Shown: positions 60,256 through 64,000 of the stretch, piece by piece
Numbering within the stretch: position 1 is the first letter of the stretch
Layout: every line of letters starts with the position of its first letter
Assembly: GCA_027491435.1 (NCBI GenBank)
Contig: JAOZFG010000004.1
Span: forward strand, 1-64,000
Length of the DNA stretch: 64,000 nucleotides
Reading direction: 5' to 3'
Source: Thermoproteota archaeon
GTDB lineage: Archaea; Korarchaeota; Korarchaeia; Korarchaeales; Korarchaeaceae
Notes under the pieces: generated by a model
Seen by the model: only the letters and a program-made list of their open reading frames with translations
Database searches by the model: none
What the model was told of the DNA's origin: nothing
Made by a program: the position numbers and the translations under genes

Positions 60256-60822
60256 TTGGAGGAGGCAGAGGAGACCCCCAACAAGTGGTTGGTTAAGGAG
60301 ATCGGCTGGTTCCTGATAGCCCTAGCCGTGCTCTTCGTCTTTATAAAGGTTGGATTACCGCTAATCTTGGGTGTCGAATCCCCGCTTACCGTGGTCACCT
60401 CAAGTTCAATGGAGCCAACTTACAACAAGGGAGACCTACTCATAGTGGTGAAGGCAGATCCTCAGAAGCTTAAGGTTGGTGACGTAATCGTCTTCAACGC
60501 CCCTTGGTCCTCCAAGCCGGTAGTTCATAGGATAGTCAGGATAGAGAATAGGGGAGGGGTTCTCCGATTCTACACTAAGGGGGATAATAACATAGTTCCT
60601 GATCCGGGTTACAGGACGCCTAACGACCTGTATGGGGTGGTTATCTTCCACGTGCCCTTTGTGGGCCAGATCCTGGATTTCACCAAGACCTTAGTCGGCA
60701 GGGCGATCATTATCTCTTTAATAGCTTTTGCCTTTATATACGATTACATAAAGAAGAGGCTTGAGTGGGAGAGTAAAAAGTATACTGTAAAAAGCGAACA
60801 AAGACAGGATGATTTGACCTAA
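60256..60822 (+). CDS. Type I signal peptidase (archaeal/ER type)
   Basis: A 188-residue membrane serine peptidase. One hydrophobic helix (about 17-38) is followed by VVTSSSMEPTYNKGDLLIVV with catalytic Ser51 and then PVVHRIVRI with His91, the Ser-His archaeal/ER arrangement that lacks the bacterial Lys. TKGDNNIVPDPGY is the box E-like Asp region. A second hydrophobic segment (about 149-166) anchors the C terminus. It removes signal peptides from the secreted proteins encoded in this window. TTG 60256 is the start. Confidence 0.92.
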   Translation: MEEAEETPNKWLVKEIGWFLIALAVLFVFIKVGLPLILGVESPLTVVTSSSMEPTYNKGDLLIVVKADPQKLKVGDVIVFNAPWSSKPVVHRIVRIENRGGVLRFYTKGDNNIVPDPGYRTPNDLYGVVIFHVPFVGQILDFTKTLVGRAIIISLIAFAFIYDYIKKRLEWESKKYTVKSEQRQDDLT

Positions 60823-60850
60823 ACTGGGGAGCTAGTATCCATCAGGTACC

Positions 60851-60862
60851 CTTTTTATATAC
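60851..60862 (+). promoter_or_regulatory. TATA box for tbp
   Basis: The stretch ctttttatatac is centred about 32 nt before the TBP ATG at 60889, implying a short leader. TBP would thus drive its own gene from a strong TATA element. Confidence 0.6.
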
Positions 60863-60888
60863 CCGCAGGTCATTACCAGGGGACTTAA

Positions 60889-61497
60889 ATGTCTAACTCG
60901 GAGCCAGAGCACTCGGATGAGGTCGAAGAGCTCCTTAAAAAACTTCCTGAACCGGAGATTAATATACAAAATGTTGTATCATCAGCAGATATAAAACAGA
61001 AACTTGATCTTAAGGAGATATCCAGGAAAATAAAGAAGTCTAGGTATGATCCGGATAAGTTTCCCGGCCTAGTCCTCAAGTTAGAACAGCCTAAGGCAGC
61101 TCTCCTCTTGTTTAGTAGCGGTAAATTTGTCTGTACTGGCACTAAATCGGTTGAAGAATCTGCAAAGGCCATAATGGCTGCCATAGAGACCCTGAAGAAG
61201 CATGGGATACCCATAACTAGGAAGCCCCTGATCAAGGCCGAGAACATAGTGGCCTCCGCTAAACTTCACGTTAAGGTGAACATAGAGAAGCTAGCCTTAG
61301 ACCTGCCAAATACCCTTTATGAACCTGAGCAGTTTCCGGGTCTCATATTCAGGATGAAAGACCCCGACGTGGTTTTCTTGATATTCGCATCAGGAAGCTT
61401 AGTTTGTACAGGGGCCAAGAAGGAAGCGGACGTAAAAAAGGCGGTATACAAGCTCAGGAGGATTCTAGCTGAAGGCGGCTACCTTATGCTTGATTAA
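60889..61497 (+). CDS. tbp: TATA-box binding protein TBP
   Basis: A 202-residue TBP made of two direct repeats (about 23-110 and 115-200). Each carries the saddle motif: RYDPDKFPGLVLKLEQPKAALLLFSSGKFVCTGTK region in repeat 1 and LYEPEQFPGLIFRMKDPDVVFLIFASGSLVCTGAK region in repeat 2. An acidic N-terminal extension of about 20 residues precedes repeat 1. The ATG 60889 follows an AGGGGACTT site. It lies in a transcription-factor block with tfb and rpoP. Confidence 0.96.
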   Translation: MSNSEPEHSDEVEELLKKLPEPEINIQNVVSSADIKQKLDLKEISRKIKKSRYDPDKFPGLVLKLEQPKAALLLFSSGKFVCTGTKSVEESAKAIMAAIETLKKHGIPITRKPLIKAENIVASAKLHVKVNIEKLALDLPNTLYEPEQFPGLIFRMKDPDVVFLIFASGSLVCTGAKKEADVKKAVYKLRRILAEGGYLMLD

Positions 61498-61559
61498 TGG
61501 TAGCGGCTTTCAATTCAATTTTTTATTGGGAACCTCCGGAACTCCAATGGTGATTTCTC

Positions 61560-62657
61560 ATGGTAAAGACTACAATCTCCGTTATAAAGGCGGATATAGG
61601 GGGTTTAGCAGGCCACCACGTAGTCCACCCCAGGCTTAAGGAAGTATCTGTAGCAGAACTTACTGCCGCCAAGAAGGACGGGCTCATAGAGGACTTCTAC
61701 GTGACTGCTGTAGGTGATGACCTGCAACTGATCATGACTCATAGGAAGGGAGTAGATAACCCTGAAATACACGAACTGGCCTGGAACGTCTTCAGCAAGG
61801 GCACAGAAGTTGCTAAACAACTTGGTCTATACGGGGCAGGTCAGGACCTATTGAAGGACGCTTTCTCAGGTAACTTAAAGGGGATGGGCCCTGGAGTGGC
61901 CGAGATGGAGTTTGAAGAAAGGCCATCCGATCCAGTGATAGTGTTCATGGCCGATAAAACGGAACCTGGGGCGTTTAACCTGCCTATCTTCAGGACCTTT
62001 GCCGACCCCTTTAATACGGCGGGCCTAGTCATAGATCCCCGGCTTCATGAAGGATTCATTTTCGAAATAATGGACGTGTTTGAGGACAAAGTGGTGGAGA
62101 TGTCCTCTCCTGAGGAGATGTACGATATATTAGCCCTAATAGGCACTACTGGAAGGTACGTCATCAGGAGGGTCTTTAGGAAGTCTGACAGGGAAATAGC
62201 AGCGGTGGTCAGCACCACAAGGCTTAGCCTAATAGCCGGTAAATACGTGGGTAAGGACGATCCAGTCGCCATAGTTAGGGCTCAAAGCGGTTTTCCAGCG
62301 CTAGGTGAAGTATTAGAGCCCTATACTCTCCCCCACCTGGTGGCTGGGTGGATGAGAGGGTCGCACAATGGCCCCTTAATGCCTGTGGGGGAGAAGGACG
62401 CTAGGCCAACTAGGTTCGACGGTCCTCCCAGAGTGATAGCCCTAGGATTCCAGATAAAGAACTCTAAGCTTATAGGACCCAGCGATCTCTTCTCAGATGT
62501 GGCCTTTGATGAGGCCAGAAGGCTGGCAAACGTAATAGCTGACTACATGAGGAGACATGGGCCTTTCATGCCTCACAGGCTTGGGCCCGAGGAGATGGAG
62601 TATACAACCCTACCTAAGGTCCTAGAGAAAATAAAGGAAAGGTTGAAAGAAGCCTAA
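61560..62657 (+). CDS. fbp: Bifunctional fructose-1,6-bisphosphate aldolase/phosphatase
   Basis: A 365-residue FBPA/P of archaeal type V. Its highly conserved start (VKTTISVIKADIGGLAGHHVVHP), the GAGQDLLKDAFSGNLKGMGPG and EFEERPSDPVIVFMADKTEPGAFNLP blocks, and the late GSHNGPLMPV and ALGFQI segments are all intact. It makes fructose-6-phosphate from triose phosphates, a one-way gluconeogenic step in thermophilic archaea. ATG 61560 follows GGTGATTTCTC. Its end overlaps tpiA by 4 nt. Confidence 0.96.
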   Translation: MVKTTISVIKADIGGLAGHHVVHPRLKEVSVAELTAAKKDGLIEDFYVTAVGDDLQLIMTHRKGVDNPEIHELAWNVFSKGTEVAKQLGLYGAGQDLLKDAFSGNLKGMGPGVAEMEFEERPSDPVIVFMADKTEPGAFNLPIFRTFADPFNTAGLVIDPRLHEGFIFEIMDVFEDKVVEMSSPEEMYDILALIGTTGRYVIRRVFRKSDREIAAVVSTTRLSLIAGKYVGKDDPVAIVRAQSGFPALGEVLEPYTLPHLVAGWMRGSHNGPLMPVGEKDARPTRFDGPPRVIALGFQIKNSKLIGPSDLFSDVAFDEARRLANVIADYMRRHGPFMPHRLGPEEMEYTTLPKVLEKIKERLKEA

Positions 62658-63349
62658 ATTTTTACGAAAGGCTCGACTAATTCCTCAATTTTTCTTAATG
62701 GATTAGAGCTCTTTGCAACAGCTGAAGCCACTAGAACGCCATAACTTCCTAACCTAACGGCGGCTGAGACGTCCTCTTCACTGGTAATTCCGGCCCCACA
62801 CAAGACCTTGACGCTAGGATTCACGTCCATAACTGCTTTAACACTTTCAGTAATCACTTCTGGCTTTGCCCTAGATACAGGAATGCCCGTCCCTATAAGC
62901 TCCGGTGGTTCTATCGCCACTGCGTCAGGACCAAAAACTGCTACAGAGGCGCTCTCTTCAGGAGTAGGCGCGCAGACCACCGAAGTAAGGCCAGCTTTTT
63001 TTAAAAGGTCCACAGAGGCCTTTATGTCTTTTAACATCAATTGCCTCTCAGAATGGTTAATTATTGATCCTCGGGCGCCTACAAATTTAATTAGTTCCGG
63101 GGAAATGTGTCCTGTGTGCGCTCCAGGATCCACCGGATCTACGTGTTGAGCGAATATAGGCAAGTCTGTTCTAGAGGCCAGAAAGGTTAGATCGATAAGG
63201 TTGGGAGCTATGCCTATAAGAACGCCCGTTTCCTTCCAGACCCTCTCGGCCTGCCTTACAATGCCTAAAGCCCTCTCACCTACGGCCTGGGGGTAAGCCT
63301 TTAGGTTTATCAAGAGCCTAGGAACCTGCATAGGTTTGGGATCTACCAC
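62654..63349 (-). CDS. tpiA: Triosephosphate isomerase
   Basis: A 231-residue archaeal-type TPI, shorter than bacterial forms. LLINLKAYPQA carries the Asn/Lys pair, FVGARGSIINHSERQLML the catalytic His, and AIEPPELIGTG the catalytic Glu with the phosphate loop. The final LCGAGITSEEDVSAAVRLGSYGVLVASAV binds phosphate. It supplies triose phosphates to the convergent FBPA/P gene, whose end it overlaps by 4 nt. ATG 63349 or the internal ATG 63331 can start it. Confidence 0.94.
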   Translation of the reverse strand: MVDPKPMQVPRLLINLKAYPQAVGERALGIVRQAERVWKETGVLIGIAPNLIDLTFLASRTDLPIFAQHVDPVDPGAHTGHISPELIKFVGARGSIINHSERQLMLKDIKASVDLLKKAGLTSVVCAPTPEESASVAVFGPDAVAIEPPELIGTGIPVSRAKPEVITESVKAVMDVNPSVKVLCGAGITSEEDVSAAVRLGSYGVLVASAVAKSSNPLRKIEELVEPFVKI

Positions 63350-63370
63350 AAATTTAATAAGGTGATTGGC

Positions 63371-64000
63371 TTGAGGATTAGGCCGGAATGCTTTTATTGT
63401 ATTTTCAGGGTCTTGAACAAAGAAGCCAGGCTTTTCAACTTGGATGGCGTGAACTTTGCCAAAAAATTCTTGAAGGAGGCTGCAAAGACCATAGATTCAG
63501 TGGTCACGCCGGCTGACATTGCTTACTTAAGGGAGTCCGTCCTCAAGGAAATACTCAACGAGGAAGACCCCTTCAAAGAGATAAAAAAAGAGAGATTGAG
63601 GAAGGTCTCCAAAGAGATAGCCCCAATTATAGAAAGGGAGCTAAAAAATCTGCCTGAGGGCTTCCACAGGTTTAGGTGGCTGGCCCTGAATGCAGCGTCC
63701 ATCAACGGGTACGAAGTCCCGTTGCACAGCGAGGGACCCGTAGAAACTTTTATCAACACCGTGAAAAAGGGATTGGCCATAGATAACACAGAAGAAGCCT
63801 TTGACATCCTCACTAGAACCTCTAGAGGGGAGTACGTGGTATACATACTCGATAACGCCCACGAATTCCCGGTGGACAGGTTGCTGATTAGGTACGTCAT
63901 GGGCTTAGGGAAGTCGGTTTACGTCTTCGCAAGAGGCAAGCCCGTGGCCGATGATATAACAAAAAGGGAAGTGCTCGAGCTGGATCCTGGACTAGAGGTC
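63371..64000 (+). CDS. DUF89/ARMT1-like metal-dependent phosphatase, 3' end beyond the window
   Basis: The first 210 codons are present, starting at TTG 63371 behind an AAGGTGA ribosome site; GTG 63362 is a possible earlier start. The PECFYC motif near the N terminus and YVVYILDNAHEFPVDRLLI, with the metal-binding DN and D, are the family signature. DUF89 proteins are cobalt- or manganese-dependent phosphatases proposed to clear damaged sugar phosphates. That fits the neighbourhood of TPI and FBPA/P. The catalytic C terminus is not seen. Confidence 0.82.
   Translation, partial: MRIRPECFYCIFRVLNKEARLFNLDGVNFAKKFLKEAAKTIDSVVTPADIAYLRESVLKEILNEEDPFKEIKKERLRKVSKEIAPIIERELKNLPEGFHRFRWLALNAASINGYEVPLHSEGPVETFINTVKKGLAIDNTEEAFDILTRTSRGEYVVYILDNAHEFPVDRLLIRYVMGLGKSVYVFARGKPVADDITKREVLELDPGLEV

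Overview
The window is a gene-dense stretch of a thermophilic archaeal chromosome, apparently from the TACK group. Information-processing genes are archaeal/eukaryote-type throughout: eS1, eL15, eL37, eS28, eL24, eS6, exosome, RNase P proteins, proteasome, Orc1/Cdc6, RFC, MCM, GINS, TFB and TBP. Arginine is mostly AGG/AGA, and TTG and GTG starts are common. Wyosine (Taw1) and archaeosine (TgtA) tRNA modification and the bifunctional FBP aldolase/phosphatase fit a (hyper)thermophile. An apparent RNA polymerase subunit Rpo8, known from Crenarchaeota and Korarchaeota, together with a crenarchaeal-type proteasome beta subunit, points to a crenarchaeal or korarchaeal relative. A korarchaeal origin is my best guess, not a proof. 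I see no rRNA, CRISPR array, insertion sequence or prophage.

Layout. 1-3156: edge of an ECF-transporter ATPase, eS1 overlapping a sugar-nucleotidyltransferase, and a YchF-type GTPase. 3204-9975: the exosome superoperon (eL15, COG1325, Rpp30, Pop5, PsmA, SBDS, Rrp4, Rrp41, Rrp42, eL37, Brix, Pcc1). 10000-17717: tRNAs, RibK, translin, Taw1, UMP kinase, AK6, then a minus-strand cluster of Rpo8, a ribbon-less TFB-like protein, a 48-residue coiled-coil protein and a membrane-anchored HerA ATPase. 17804-24180: a C/D-box sRNA, an AAA+ ATPase, a surface protein, then Orc1/Cdc6, RFC-L, RFC-S and Rpo10. 24186-31334: uS2, MEMO, type 2 IPP isomerase, eL8, eS28, eL24, aIF5B, eS6, aIF2-gamma, tRNA-Gly. 31353-39946: gingipain-like surface peptidase, proteasome beta without the usual Thr1, M20 and site-2 peptidases, NOG1-type GTPase, a THUMP/methyltransferase-like protein with an eroded active site, RNase Z, UPF0201 and a Toprim protein. 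40031-51885: membrane-bound winged-helix regulator, NAD kinase, GINS, intein-containing MCM, Hel308, PurB, aCPSF2-type nuclease, Era-like GTPase. 51882-64000: TrmI, geranylgeranyl reductase, TgtA, GTP-dependent dephospho-CoA kinase, radical-SAM/TRAM protein, TFB, Rpo12, signal peptidase, TBP, FBPA/P, TpiA and the start of a DUF89 protein.

Genes commonly overlap by 1-47 nt or abut. Many TATA-like boxes lie about 25 nt before a start codon or a tRNA 5' end, so leaderless and divergent promoters appear common. Together the genes form a core set for RNA processing and decay, translation, replication, repair and protein turnover. The least explained parts are the TFB-like/coiled-coil/membrane-HerA cluster, the eroded Trm11-like protein, and several genes with unusual start codons or structured leaders.
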